Positions 1 to 7,597 are shown, counted from the stretch's first letter. The stretch is DNA of 30,049 nt from an uncultured Bacilli bacterium (GCA_944329545.1 CALVIK010000077.1:1-30049); one strand, 5' to 3'. Program-made: numbers and translations. The notes: generated from the letters alone by a model not told the origin.

Positions 1-6
1 ATTCAT
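1..6 (-). CDS. Possible start of a leftward gene (only first codons present)
   Basis: An ATG on the minus strand at 6-4 is preceded, with a 6-base spacer, by an AAGGAAG-type ribosome site at about 13-20. A TATAAT hexamer lies further upstream at 73-78, after the terminator of the next gene. Only two codons lie inside the window, so nothing can be said about the product. The call rests on ribosome site and spacing alone. Confidence 0.3.
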
Positions 7-122
7 TTTTCACTTCCTTTCATAAATTTATTTTGTTCATTCTTATCCAGCCCTTTTTACCCTTCTATATATATTATAAGAGATAAAATTTAAAATCCCT
101 TTTTATTTTTAAAAAAATTAAA

Positions 123-149
123 AAAAATGCTTCGAACTTAAGCATTTTT
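123..149 (-). terminator. Rho-independent terminator of the surface-protein gene
   Basis: A perfect 10-bp inverted repeat (123-132 with 140-149, 7-base loop) is followed on the minus strand by a T-rich run. The stem includes the stop codon of the surface-protein gene. Confidence 0.85.
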
Positions 150-917
150 CTTTCTTAATTTTATAACAGCTATGGCCATTCCAGCTAAAGCTATAATAGC
201 TATCAACACAACTGTCATAATCATATCTGAAGTTTTTGGATTTACGGCATTTTCATCTTTAACATTTTGGTCATTTTTATCAGTAGCAGCATATCTTTTT
301 TCATAAATAGAATATTTACCATCTAAAATATTATTATTTAAAGTAATCTCTGAATTTTTTCCAGGTTTTGCTCCACTTGTAGCATAAATAGCAATTCCAG
401 AAGCACTGGCATTTACTTTACTATTAGTAACTTCTGCTTTACCCCAGTTCATAATAGTACCAGTATTAGATTTAGTATAACTAGAAGTTAAAGTAGAATT
501 TAATATGTTTAAATCACCATACATATCACCTTCAACATCGTTCTTAACAACAACAAAAGGGCCTTCTGCTGTTACTCCTTCAATATTAAGGTTGCCTAAG
601 TTTCTAATACAAGAAGAACTATCATCAGTACAACTAATTTTACCTTTAGCTTGACCATTATCAATAATTTTCAAAGTACCACTATTATCAATAGCATAAT
701 TATTGTTAGGTCCTGTTAAAGTATAACCATTTAAATCAATAGTAAGAGTCTCGCCTTCATTAACAACAAACTTATCAGATAAAGTAACATCCTCTGTTAA
801 AGTAATAGTAATACCATCTTTCATACCATAAAAAGATGTTGCAGCGTTAACTACACCCGGTATTAAACAAGTAGTTAAAGCCATAGCTCCAAAAGTCAAA
901 AAAACTTTTTTCTTCAT
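138..917 (-). CDS. Secreted surface protein with NPKTS sortase-type sorting signal
   Basis: 259 aa. A signal peptide (about residues 1-25: MKKK, hydrophobic core, VNA-A cleavage site) is followed by short beta-strand repeats rich in Asn, Gly, Thr and Ser (NLNIEG, DLNILNS, AEVTNS, EITLNN). These look like a right-handed beta-helix as in pectin-lyase-fold adhesins. The C-terminus is a classic tripartite sorting signal: NPKTSD at 226-231, a hydrophobic stretch, then KLRKKNA. The motif resembles NPxTG/NPQTN signals, so the protein is probably anchored to peptidoglycan by a sortase; a sortase gene lies at 11571-12212. The start is fixed by AGGAGGG at 924-930. It is monocistronic with its own promoter and terminator. 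No enzyme motif is recognised; adhesin or wall protein is the best guess. Confidence 0.8.
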   Translation of the reverse strand: MKKKVFLTFGAMALTTCLIPGVVNAATSFYGMKDGITITLTEDVTLSDKFVVNEGETLTIDLNGYTLTGPNNNYAIDNSGTLKIIDNGQAKGKISCTDDSSSCIRNLGNLNIEGVTAEGPFVVVKNDVEGDMYGDLNILNSTLTSSYTKSNTGTIMNWGKAEVTNSKVNASASGIAIYATSGAKPGKNSEITLNNNILDGKYSIYEKRYAATDKNDQNVKDENAVNPKTSDMIMTVVLIAIIALAGMAIAVIKLRKKNA

Positions 918-942
918 TTGTATCCCTCCTCTTTGTCACTTA

Positions 943-971
943 CTTATAGCACAATTTTTTCACATTTTTAA
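943..971 (-). promoter_or_regulatory. Promoter of the surface-protein gene
   Basis: TTAAAA (971-966), a 17-base spacer ending in TGC, then TATAAG (948-943) form an extended -10 promoter about 25 bases before the start codon. Confidence 0.5.
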
Positions 972-1022
972 CAAAAAATACCATTTCTTTATTTTATTGA
1001 CAAAATTTTATATTTACTTTAC

Positions 1023-1045
1023 AAAAAAAACTACTAAAAGTAGTT
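1023..1045 (-). terminator. Terminator of spoVS
   Basis: 7-bp perfect stem (1029-1035 with 1039-1045), 3-base loop, then eight T on the minus strand. The stem overlaps the TAA stop of spoVS. Confidence 0.85.
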
Positions 1046-1304
1046 ATCTTGATTCCACAATTAATTTAATAGCAGTTCTCTCTTCCCCATCAATAACAAT
1101 GTCAGTAAAGGCTGGAATACATATTAAATTTTTACCGCTTGGAGCGACAAAGCCTCTGGCAATAGCAATAGCTTTAATTGCCTGATTTAATGCTCCGGCA
1201 CCAATTGCTTGTATTTCTACCGTTCCTTTTTCACGAAAGACATTAGCCAAGGCTCCAGCTACTGAATTGGGATTAGATTTTGCTCTTACTTTAAGTGTTT
1301 CCAT
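1044..1304 (-). CDS. spoVS: Stage V sporulation protein S
   Basis: 86 aa, the usual family length. The sequence METLKVRAKSNPNSVAGALA is the highly conserved N-terminus of SpoVS, followed by the family's AIGAGALNQAIKAIAIARG segment and a C-terminal beta-rich part. SpoVS is a small Alba-like-fold protein that affects septation and progress to stage V of sporulation in Bacillus; its molecular target is uncertain, and SpoVS also occurs in some non-sporulating bacteria. The start at 1304 is chosen over an upstream one at 1328 because AAGGAGGAA (1311-1319) sits directly before it. It is followed at once by a terminator. Together with sspI it argues for a spore-forming host. Confidence 0.95.
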   Translation of the reverse strand: METLKVRAKSNPNSVAGALANVFREKGTVEIQAIGAGALNQAIKAIAIARGFVAPSGKNLICIPAFTDIVIDGEERTAIKLIVESR

Positions 1305-1361
1305 ATTTTTTTCCTCCTTGTATAACAAATTATATGAAGTTCTTTTTTAAAAAATACCATT

Positions 1362-2207
1362 TTATTCAGCTAACAAATCCTCTAAACTATCAATAGTAAA
1401 ACCTTTGCTTTCGATATAATTAATAATTAGATTAAGTTCTTCTTTCAATTTAACATTAACTTCAAAAGAAAATATAGCCCCTGATTTTAAATTTTTCTTA
1501 ACGCTCATCAGTGGATATTTATCAATTATTTTCGTCGGAATAATTGTTCTTGAAGCTTGCATCGAACATATTTGTAAAATTTTTTCATTTTTATCTTTAG
1601 CATAACAATAATTATGATTTTGTAAACCGACATTCGTAATAATGGTTTTTAACCAAACAAAGTCTGAGGAAGTATAATCTTCATTATTACTTAAATTGCC
1701 AATAGTATGACCTTCGTTTAACAAAGACAAGACAAGCTTATTATGTTTTTCTAAAAAAGTACTTGTAATAAAAAAAGTCCCTTTAATCTTTTTATTATTT
1801 AATACACTGATAATATCATTTATCTCATCATAATTATCCACTTTAAATAACAAACTAACTTCTTTTTTATCTTCATTGCCACTAATAATAAATTTATCTA
1901 AATTTTTATCTAATGGATATTCAATATTTATTTTTTTATAAACAAGCAAACTTTCGTCAAAATAGCCAATTTTACGCATTTCATTATAACTTTTATTAAT
2001 ATCTACTTCTTTACCATTCGTGCCTGGAATAATAGTATTTTCATTAATGATTGGTTCTGAGGGTTCAACCTTATAATTAATGCTTTTGCTTTTTATTTCA
2101 TTTAACAAAGTATCAGCATTTTTCGAAGCTAAGCTTACTTTATCGCTATAAATAAAACTTCCAATTAAAAGAGTTAGAATCCCGATAATTTGAAATATAT
2201 ATTTCAT
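1362..2207 (-). CDS. Polysaccharide-deacetylase-like (NodB-fold) protein, catalytic residues absent
   Basis: 281 aa. An N-terminal membrane anchor or signal (about 4-26) is followed by a linker and a segment seen before NodB domains in Bacillota (PGTNGKEVDINKSYNEM, about 61-77). A NodB-like fold follows (about 115-280). The scaffold is clear: the VSLLF strand at 117-121, IKGTFFIT at 141-148, EGHTIGN at 165-171. The metal and catalytic residues are not. The usual TFDDGP is FKVDN at 121-125, the HxxxH pair after GN is L172...E176, and the late HD motif is replaced around SFEV. The domain has probably lost hydrolase activity and may bind wall glycans, though this is inference. Start chosen by AGGTGGT at 2211-2217. 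Shares an upstream region with the divergent small gene at 2298. Confidence 0.75.
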   Translation of the reverse strand: MKYIFQIIGILTLLIGSFIYSDKVSLASKNADTLLNEIKSKSINYKVEPSEPIINENTIIPGTNGKEVDINKSYNEMRKIGYFDESLLVYKKINIEYPLDKNLDKFIISGNEDKKEVSLLFKVDNYDEINDIISVLNNKKIKGTFFITSTFLEKHNKLVLSLLNEGHTIGNLSNNEDYTSSDFVWLKTIITNVGLQNHNYCYAKDKNEKILQICSMQASRTIIPTKIIDKYPLMSVKKNLKSGAIFSFEVNVKLKEELNLIINYIESKGFTIDSLEDLLAE

Positions 2208-2250
2208 TTAACCACCTATTTAAATATATGAGGTTAATTTGAACATTATC

Positions 2251-2277
2251 ACGGTTTAATTATTACTTCATAATATA
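2251..2277 (+). promoter_or_regulatory. Candidate mother-cell (SigK-like) promoter
   Basis: AC (2251-2252), a 16-base spacer and CATAATATA (2269-2277) fit the Bacillus SigK pattern AC-N16-CATAnnnTA. A TTGAAC at 2239 with TATTAC at 2261 is a weaker SigA alternative. Confidence 0.3.
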
Positions 2278-2297
2278 TTATGAAAGGGGGCCATAAG

Positions 2298-2507
2298 ATG
2301 AACCAAAATTTTATAAGAAGACCAGGGCCAAATATGAGGCCTGGTATGCGACCAAACATGGATAACAATCGATTTGGCGGTGGTTTTTTAGGACCATTTA
2401 TTTTAGGTGGTATAACCGGAGGCCTTGTCGCGCCATTTTTCTATGGTAGACCAAATTATTATTATCCACCATACCAACCTTATCCACCATATTATAGACC
2501 GTTTTAA
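2298..2507 (+). CDS. Small Gly/Pro/Tyr-rich protein, spore-coat-like
   Basis: 69 aa. The N-terminus has RPGPNMRPGMRPNM-type repeats, then a glycine-rich hydrophobic stretch (FLGPFILGGITGGLVAPFF, about 30-48), then a Tyr/Pro-rich tail (NYYYPPYQPYPPYYRPF). No enzymatic motif is present. Composition resembles small coat or surface proteins of sporeformers (low complexity, Tyr-rich, possibly cross-linkable), but I do not recognise a named family. The start at 2298 is favoured over 2280 because AAAGGGGG at 2283-2290 is well spaced to it. It is transcribed alone, with a terminator directly after the stop. Confidence 0.7.
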   Translation: MNQNFIRRPGPNMRPGMRPNMDNNRFGGGFLGPFILGGITGGLVAPFFYGRPNYYYPPYQPYPPYYRPF

Positions 2508-2529
2508 AAAAACCTTAAATGGTTTTTTT
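2506..2529 (+). terminator. Terminator of the small coat-like gene
   Basis: 8-bp stem (2507-2514 with 2521-2528), 6-base loop, ending in a T run immediately after the stop codon. Confidence 0.75.
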
Positions 2530-2579
2530 GATTTGCTAATAAAGTTACTACTTCCACCAATTGTTTAATTGAATGTGCA

Positions 2580-2610
2580 AAAGAAGCATCTACTCGTTAG
2601 ACGCTTCTTT
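2580..2610 (-). terminator. Terminator of the RDD-phosphatase-ackA-nrnA operon
   Basis: Arms 2580-2592 and 2598-2610 pair with a single A/C mismatch around a 5-base loop. The stop codon of the DHH phosphoesterase lies in the stem. Confidence 0.75.
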
Positions 2611-3549
2611 ATATTTCCTAGTACATTCATTTAAATCATTTATTAAATCGTCAATTTCATCAAAAGTTTTCAATTTTGTTCCCGCCGCATATATATGACC
2701 ACCACCATTATATTTTTCAGCCACTTTATTAATAACTGGGCCTCTTGAACGAACAGAAACTCTAATGTTTTCAGCTTCTTTGTCTTCTGTAAAAGTTGCC
2801 CAAACAAGAATTTCTGTAATATGATTAAATTCATTAACCATATTCCCAGCTGTCGCTGCATCCACATTAAATTGTTTTAAAATTTCATCAGTTATTTTAA
2901 TATAAGCCACACTATCTTCTGTAATTGTTAAGTTTTGAGAAATATAGCCTTTAAATTTAATTTCTTTATACGGCCTTTCGTAAAGCTTGCTATAAACTTT
3001 TGTAATGTCTATGTTAGTTTCTTCTAATAAATGCGCGACTAAACTAAATGTTTTTGGTGTTGAATAGGCAAACATAAATCTTCCGGTATCAGCAATTAAA
3101 CCAGTATATAGTTTATAAGCGGCCTCTTTAGACATTTTAAAAGGAGTTTTTACCACTAATTCTATAATCATTTGACTAGCACTACTAGATTTATCATCAA
3201 CCCATTCAAGTTTGCAAAAACTTTCTAAAAAAGGATGATGATCAATTTTTATTGATTTTTTAAATTTACTTGGAACCACACCATCTACCCTATCAGCATT
3301 AGGAGTATCTGTAACAATTAATAAAGCATCAAGCATACTTTCATCAAATTTATCCAAATGTCCTAAATACTTAAATTTACTAGCAGGGTTTCCAACAACA
3401 TAAACTTCTTTGTCAGGAAAAGTGTTTAAAATAACTTCTTTAAAACCTAAAGTACTTCCTAAAGCATCAGGATCAGGTCCGATATGTCTGGCAATAACAA
3501 TTTTTTTGGCTTTTTTTATTTCTTTATATATTTTTTTATAAACATTCAT
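2590..3549 (-). CDS. nrnA: DHH-family phosphoesterase, NrnA type (oligoribonuclease / pAp phosphatase)
   Basis: 319 aa, normal for the family. The DHH domain shows motif I HIGPDPDALGS (residues 22-32; metal ligands His22, Asp26, Asp28), motif II VTDTPNADR and motif III IDHHP. The C-terminal DHHA1 domain ends in the substrate-binding NGGGHIYAAG. NrnA degrades 2-5-nt RNA oligomers and dephosphorylates pAp in the cytoplasm, the job that Orn and CysQ do in proteobacteria. Last gene of the operon; its ATG overlaps the TAA of ackA (TAATG at 3551-3547), so translation is probably coupled. Members of this family also hydrolyse cyclic-dinucleotide products, so exact specificity is uncertain. Confidence 0.9.
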   Translation of the reverse strand: MNVYKKIYKEIKKAKKIVIARHIGPDPDALGSTLGFKEVILNTFPDKEVYVVGNPASKFKYLGHLDKFDESMLDALLIVTDTPNADRVDGVVPSKFKKSIKIDHHPFLESFCKLEWVDDKSSSASQMIIELVVKTPFKMSKEAAYKLYTGLIADTGRFMFAYSTPKTFSLVAHLLEETNIDITKVYSKLYERPYKEIKFKGYISQNLTITEDSVAYIKITDEILKQFNVDAATAGNMVNEFNHITEILVWATFTEDKEAENIRVSVRSRGPVINKVAEKYNGGGHIYAAGTKLKTFDEIDDLINDLNECTRKYKEASNE

Positions 3550-4742
3550 TAAATCACACTTTCTATTTGGTTATAGACTTCTCTAGCAATCATTACTTCT
3601 TCATCAGTTGGCATAACATAACAAGGTATTTTTGAATATTTATTAGTTATAATACCATGATGTTCATCTTTAAGTTTATGAATTTTTTCATTTTTGTGCT
3701 CATCAATACTAATACCAAGTGGTTCTAAAGCAGTAAGTAAATCACTTCTAAATTTTAAAGCATTTTCACCAACACCACCACATAATATAATCGCATCTAC
3801 TTCTCGTAATGCCACATAATACTGAGCTATATAGCCAGCAATTTTATTAATATACATTTTATTAGCCAAAATTGCTTTTTTGTCTTTAGATTTAATAGCC
3901 TTCATTAAATCTCTATTATCACTAAGTCCAGGAGCAATTCCTTCAAGACCACTTTTGTGATTTAAAATACTATCAATTTCTTCTAAAGAAAGCCCAGAAA
4001 CATGTGATAAATACGGGATAATACTATAATCAATATCACCACTACGCGTTGCCATCATAACTCCAGCATTAGGAGTAAACCCCATAGAATTATTATAAGA
4101 TTTACTATTTTTTATAGCTGTTACACTAGCTCCGGCACCAATATGGCAAATAATTAAATTAACTTTCTTTTTTAATATTTTTTCCATTTCACTAGTTATA
4201 TAATTACAACTAATTCCGTGAAAGCCAAATTTTCTAATACCATATTTTTCGTACCATTCTAAAGGAACGGGATAAAGAAAATTTTCTTCGGGCATCGTAT
4301 GATGAAAAGCCGTATCGTAAACTACTACTTGCCGCGCATCTGGTAAAACTTTCATAAAAGCTTTAATGCCAGCAATATTAGCCTTCATATGAACTGGTGA
4401 CAAATAAGTAAGTTTTTCTAATCTTCCTAAGTCACTACGCTCAATTACTTGGGGAAGATATTTGCCACCACCATGCACAATTCGGTGACCAATCGCCGTT
4501 ATTTCTTCTAATGTTTCAATAACATTATAACGAACTAAAGCATCGATTAAAAAACTCGCCGCCGCATTATGATTAGGAACATCAATATCATAATTAATTT
4601 CTTCACTTCCTATTTTCATTTCAATATAACCATCAATACCAATTCTTTGGACATATCCATCTATTAGAACTTTTTCTTCGGGCATATCATATAATTTAAA
4701 TTTCAATGATGAGCTTCCCGCATTTATACTTAATACTTTCAT
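3549..4742 (-). CDS. ackA: Acetate kinase
   Basis: 397 aa. Makes ATP and acetate from acetyl phosphate and ADP, a main energy step in fermenting anaerobes. Visible motifs are NAGSSSLKF near the start, GHRIVHGG (substrate Arg), VVYDTAFHH (catalytic Asp), FGFHGIS, HIGAGAS (usually HLGNGAS), SMGFTPNAGVMMATRSGD (second catalytic Arg), CGGVGENA and the C-terminal TDEEVMIARE. Two small departures from consensus (GAGAS for GNGAS, TPNAG for TPLEG) do not touch catalytic residues. The start at 4742 is preferred over 4763 because AGGAGG (4748-4753) precedes it; this ribosome site overlaps the stop of the phosphatase gene. No pta is in the window. Confidence 0.95.
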   Translation of the reverse strand: MKVLSINAGSSSLKFKLYDMPEEKVLIDGYVQRIGIDGYIEMKIGSEEINYDIDVPNHNAAASFLIDALVRYNVIETLEEITAIGHRIVHGGGKYLPQVIERSDLGRLEKLTYLSPVHMKANIAGIKAFMKVLPDARQVVVYDTAFHHTMPEENFLYPVPLEWYEKYGIRKFGFHGISCNYITSEMEKILKKKVNLIICHIGAGASVTAIKNSKSYNNSMGFTPNAGVMMATRSGDIDYSIIPYLSHVSGLSLEEIDSILNHKSGLEGIAPGLSDNRDLMKAIKSKDKKAILANKMYINKIAGYIAQYYVALREVDAIILCGGVGENALKFRSDLLTALEPLGISIDEHKNEKIHKLKDEHHGIITNKYSKIPCYVMPTDEEVMIAREVYNQIESVI

Positions 4743-4752
4743 AAACGCCTCC

Positions 4753-5283
4753 TTATATCTCATATTTTTTTATTTCACAGTTTTTTATAGTAAAACAACT
4801 AAAATCAGTGTTTTCATTATAACCGATAATGGAAAAATGCAAAGCTTTTAAAAAGGCTCCATGGGAAACAATGGCCACAGTTTTATTCATATAATTTTCT
4901 TTTAAATAATTTAAAAAGGAATCACTACGATCAAGCAAATTTCTAACTGATTCAACATTACCATAAGTACTATTTAATTTATAATTCCAAAAATCATGAA
5001 AATGATATTCATCATGACTTTTACCTTCAAAAATTCCTAGATTTCTTTCAATAAGCAAATCAGATTTAATTATATTAACTTTCGGAAAAATTATTTGCGC
5101 TGTTTCTAAAGCTCTTTTCAACGGACTAGTAAAGCAAAAGTCAATATTTTTATCTACAAAATAATTATGATTTCGCCACGCTTCTTGAATACCATTATTA
5201 TTTAAAGGAATATTAGATTTTCCTTGTAAAAGTCCTTTTTGATTATAATCAGTTTGACCATGTCTAATTAAGTATACAACCAT
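4753..5283 (-). CDS. Histidine phosphatase family protein (phosphoglycerate-mutase-like)
   Basis: 176 aa. The N-terminal VVYLIRHGQTDYN carries the phospho-accepting His8 in the RHG motif. It is followed by SPLKRALETAQ (second Arg), ERNLGIFEGK (catalytic Glu region) and VSHGAFLKAL (second His). The length fits the single-domain cofactor-dependent branch (GpmB/CobC/PhoE-like), which contains phosphatases of varied substrates more often than true mutases. ATG 5283 with GAGGTG (5286-5291) is preferred over a GTG four codons upstream. It sits between the RDD gene, whose TGA lies at 5292-5294, and ackA. Confidence 0.85.
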   Translation of the reverse strand: MVVYLIRHGQTDYNQKGLLQGKSNIPLNNNGIQEAWRNHNYFVDKNIDFCFTSPLKRALETAQIIFPKVNIIKSDLLIERNLGIFEGKSHDEYHFHDFWNYKLNSTYGNVESVRNLLDRSDSFLNYLKENYMNKTVAIVSHGAFLKALHFSIIGYNENTDFSCFTIKNCEIKKYEI

Positions 5284-5291
5284 TAAGCACC

Positions 5292-5864
5292 TCACTTTGT
5301 ATTTAAAACTCTTGTTTCACTTATTAAATCATGTAAACCGCGTTTATCTTTTCTAAAAAATGCCATCAACATGCATATAATAATTAATATTATTTGTATA
5401 AATCCAAAAATAGAAATTAAAACAAAATAATTAAATGGCAATATTAAAGCTACTAAAGTAAAGATTAAATAAAATAATCCAGTAATAATTAAGCTTCTTA
5501 AAAATAATTGTTTTAAAGAAACTTTTTGATTTCCCATGCTTTTAACTTTAATATTAAGGATTTTTTTGCCAATTGTTTGACCATTATGATAGTAAGGGAA
5601 AATAATAAAATATAAAGTAATATAAAAAATATTCAAAACATTAATAATTATATTATCCTTATCATTTTCACGATAAATTTCTCCAGTATTAGTTATATAA
5701 TCATTAAAATTAATATTACCTAAAATGTAATCACTATTTAAAGTGTTTATTTTGTCATTTAAATCGGTAGAATTAAAAAGTAAACTAAAAACAAAGAAAG
5801 CTATAAACAAAAAGCAAAGATCAATTAAATAAGCTTTAATTCTTTTAATTAATGTTGTTTTCAT
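5292..5864 (-). CDS. RDD family membrane protein
   Basis: 190 aa. The start LIKRIKAYLIDLCFLF carries the Arg and Asp of the RDD family in the first membrane helix. A second conserved block, NGQTIGKKILNIKV, precedes the later helices, and the end RGLHDLISETRVL is also typical (Asp in HD). About four membrane segments. Some RDD proteins have been linked to cation/proton antiport, but most have no known role. First gene of the operon with histidine phosphatase, ackA and nrnA, with a strong promoter at 5887-5915. Confidence 0.85.
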   Translation of the reverse strand: MKTTLIKRIKAYLIDLCFLFIAFFVFSLLFNSTDLNDKINTLNSDYILGNINFNDYITNTGEIYRENDKDNIIINVLNIFYITLYFIIFPYYHNGQTIGKKILNIKVKSMGNQKVSLKQLFLRSLIITGLFYLIFTLVALILPFNYFVLISIFGFIQIILIIICMLMAFFRKDKRGLHDLISETRVLNTK

Positions 5865-5886
5865 TGTTTCTCCTTTACTATATATA

Positions 5887-5915
5887 ATTATACTAGGGTC
5901 TTTTTAATCGGTCAA
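5887..5915 (-). promoter_or_regulatory. SigA-type promoter of the RDD-ackA operon, -35 inside dusB
   Basis: TTGACC (5915-5910), 17-base spacer, TATAAT (5892-5887). The -35 hexamer is made of the last sense codons of dusB. Confidence 0.75.
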
Positions 5916-6881
5916 GCGCTGGCGATAATCATCTAATAAATTTAAAAATTCTTCTTTTGTTTTACATGTAAATATTTTTTCTTTGACAAAAGAAATATTT
6001 TTAAGACCTTTTAAATAATAAATAGCTTGCGTTCGCATTTCTAGTAAAGCTGTTTTTTCTTCTTTTATTTCTAATAAATAATTAAAATGTTTTAATAACA
6101 TATCAATTTTTTCTAAAGGAGTAACTTCTATCAATTCTTTATCCTCTAAATAATTAATAGTATTTTTAATAAGCCAAGGATTACCTAGTACACCCCTACC
6201 AATCATTACTGCATCACAGCCGGTATATGAAAGCATTTTTTCAGCATCTTCGGGCTTTTTAATATCGCCATTACCAATAACAGGAATATTAACACTTTCT
6301 TTAACTAATTTAATAATATCTAAATCAACTTTACCACTATAACCTTGGCTTCTCGTACGGCCATGAATCGTAATAGCGCTAGCTCCTGCCATTTCACAAA
6401 CTTTCGCCACATAAGGCGCATTAATAGAGTTATTATCCCAACCACTTCTTATTTTAACCGTAACTGGTATTGGTACAGCTTCTACTACGGCCTTAACTAT
6501 TTCATATATTTTATCAGGATCTTTAAGTAAAGCACTACCAGCCTGAGCCGAAACTGCCACTTTTGGTACTGGACAACCCATATTAATATCAATAATATCT
6601 GGATTCATATTTTCATAAATATATTTAGCCGCATAAACAAAAGTATCTTTATCAGCACCAAAAATTTGCTGTGAAATTGGTCTTTCTTCTTCAGTCATAT
6701 AAAGCATATTCATCGTTTTTTCATTTTGATAATAAATAGCTTTATCACTAACCATTTCAGCAACAACAAGCCCAGCACCCATTTCTTTGGCAATTCTTCT
6801 AAAAGCACTATTAGAAGTTCCCGCCATAGGTGCTAGAACGACTTGATTTGCTATTTCAACATTCCCTATTTTCCACTTCAT
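5904..6881 (-). CDS. dusB: tRNA-dihydrouridine synthase, DusB type
   Basis: 325 aa. An FMN-dependent TIM-barrel enzyme that reduces uridines in tRNA to dihydrouridine using NADPH. Motifs in order: LAPMAGTSNSAFR (FMN site), INMGCPVPKV with catalytic Cys103, VKIRSGWD, ITIHGRTRSQGYSG, PVIGNGDI and MIGRGVLGNPW, then the helical tRNA-binding domain. The open frame runs 34 codons further upstream to 6983, but that part would overlap lemA. AGGTGA at 6887-6892 points to ATG 6881, where the conserved MKWKIGNVEI begins. No separate terminator is seen; the promoter of the next operon starts inside its last codons. Confidence 0.95.
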   Translation of the reverse strand: MKWKIGNVEIANQVVLAPMAGTSNSAFRRIAKEMGAGLVVAEMVSDKAIYYQNEKTMNMLYMTEEERPISQQIFGADKDTFVYAAKYIYENMNPDIIDINMGCPVPKVAVSAQAGSALLKDPDKIYEIVKAVVEAVPIPVTVKIRSGWDNNSINAPYVAKVCEMAGASAITIHGRTRSQGYSGKVDLDIIKLVKESVNIPVIGNGDIKKPEDAEKMLSYTGCDAVMIGRGVLGNPWLIKNTINYLEDKELIEVTPLEKIDMLLKHFNYLLEIKEEKTALLEMRTQAIYYLKGLKNISFVKEKIFTCKTKEEFLNLLDDYRQRLTD

Positions 6882-6897
6882 AAAATCACCTATATAT

Positions 6898-6926
6898 AAT
6901 TTAATGAAAATATAAAAAAAAGTCAA
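6898..6926 (-). promoter_or_regulatory. Candidate dusB promoter within the lemA terminator
   Basis: TTGACT (6926-6921), 17-base spacer, TAAATT (6903-6898). The -35 hexamer is part of the 3' arm of the lemA terminator stem. Confidence 0.45.
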
Positions 6927-6938
6927 ATAATTGACTTT
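6914..6938 (-). terminator. Terminator of lemA
   Basis: Perfect 8-bp stem (6919-6926 with 6931-6938), 4-base loop, then a T run on the minus strand, directly after the lemA stop. Confidence 0.85.
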
Positions 6939-7488
6939 AAAATTTAACTCCTGGTAATTCTTTATCAGCTTCTTCAGCCTCAAAGAAAGCCTCAGGTGTA
7001 AATTTAAACATACTAGCTATTATATTAGATGGAAACATCTCCAACTTATTTTTATATTGTAATACCATAGTATTATACATATCACGAGATGTAGCAATCT
7101 TATCTTCTGTATCTCTTAAATTAGCTTGTAAATCTAAAAAGTTCGTATTAGCTTTTAAATCAGGATAACTTTCAGCTACGGCAAATAAGTTACCCAAAGC
7201 AGCACTTAAAGCGCCTGAAGCTTTCATTTCTTCTTCCGCCCCTTTAGCATTAACTGCATTGTTTCTTGCTGTTACAACTTCATCTAAAGTACTTTTTTCG
7301 TGAGCAGCATAGCCTTTAACCGTTTCTACTAAATTAGGAATTAAATCATTTCTCCTTTTTAGTAAGACTTCAATATCCGCCCAACTATCTTTAACACGAT
7401 TTCTAAAATTTACAAGACCATTATAGGTAGCAATAACATAAATAATTAATATTAAAACTATTACACCTATAATAATTAATGCGATCAT
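6937..7488 (-). CDS. lemA: LemA family membrane-anchored protein
   Basis: 183 aa, typical length. One N-terminal membrane helix (about 2-23) is followed by the conserved VNFRNRVKDSWADIEVLLKR and RRNDLIPNLVETVKGYAAHE, then a long helical bundle. LemA proteins have a short external N-terminus and a helical domain whose function is poorly known. They often neighbour HtpX proteases or TPM-domain proteins, which are not present here. The start has GGAGGAA at 7494-7500. A TATAAT lies at 7510-7515, with an inverted repeat over its -35 region (7531-7559). Confidence 0.9.
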   Translation of the reverse strand: MIALIIIGVIVLILIIYVIATYNGLVNFRNRVKDSWADIEVLLKRRNDLIPNLVETVKGYAAHEKSTLDEVVTARNNAVNAKGAEEEMKASGALSAALGNLFAVAESYPDLKANTNFLDLQANLRDTEDKIATSRDMYNTMVLQYKNKLEMFPSNIIASMFKFTPEAFFEAEEADKELPGVKF

Positions 7489-7530
7489 ATTTCTTCCTCC
7501 ATTCTTATTTAATTATACACTATATTATTA

Positions 7531-7559
7531 AAAAAATATACTCTTTTTGTATATTTTTT
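7531..7559. repeat. 11-bp perfect inverted repeat between lemA and sspI
   Basis: Arms 7531-7541 and 7549-7559 are perfectly complementary, with a 7-base loop. The repeat covers the -35 region of the lemA promoter and the candidate -35 of sspI. The arms are almost pure A/T, so chance formation is possible. Confidence 0.5.
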
Positions 7560-7577
7560 AAGATAATGTTCAAGCTA
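7549..7577 (+). promoter_or_regulatory. Candidate forespore (SigG-like) promoter of sspI
   Basis: GTATA (7549-7553) matches the SigG -35 pattern. After 17 bases, CAAGCTA (7571-7577) differs at one position from CATnnTA. Known sspI genes are SigG-dependent; assignment here is by pattern only. Confidence 0.3.
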
Positions 7578-7597
7578 TTTATGAAAGGATTGATTAT

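Noticed and set aside
138..917. Parallel beta-helix enzyme such as pectate lyase
   Set aside because: Repeats fit a beta-helix, but no catalytic or calcium-binding residues can be pointed to, so only a structural or adhesin role is suggested.
997..1185. 62-aa plus-strand frame opposite spoVS
   Set aside because: Antisense to a conserved sporulation gene; no ribosome site.
6882..6983. 34-residue N-terminal extension of DusB
   Set aside because: It would run through the lemA end and terminator. The conserved DusB start and AGGTGA support ATG 6881.
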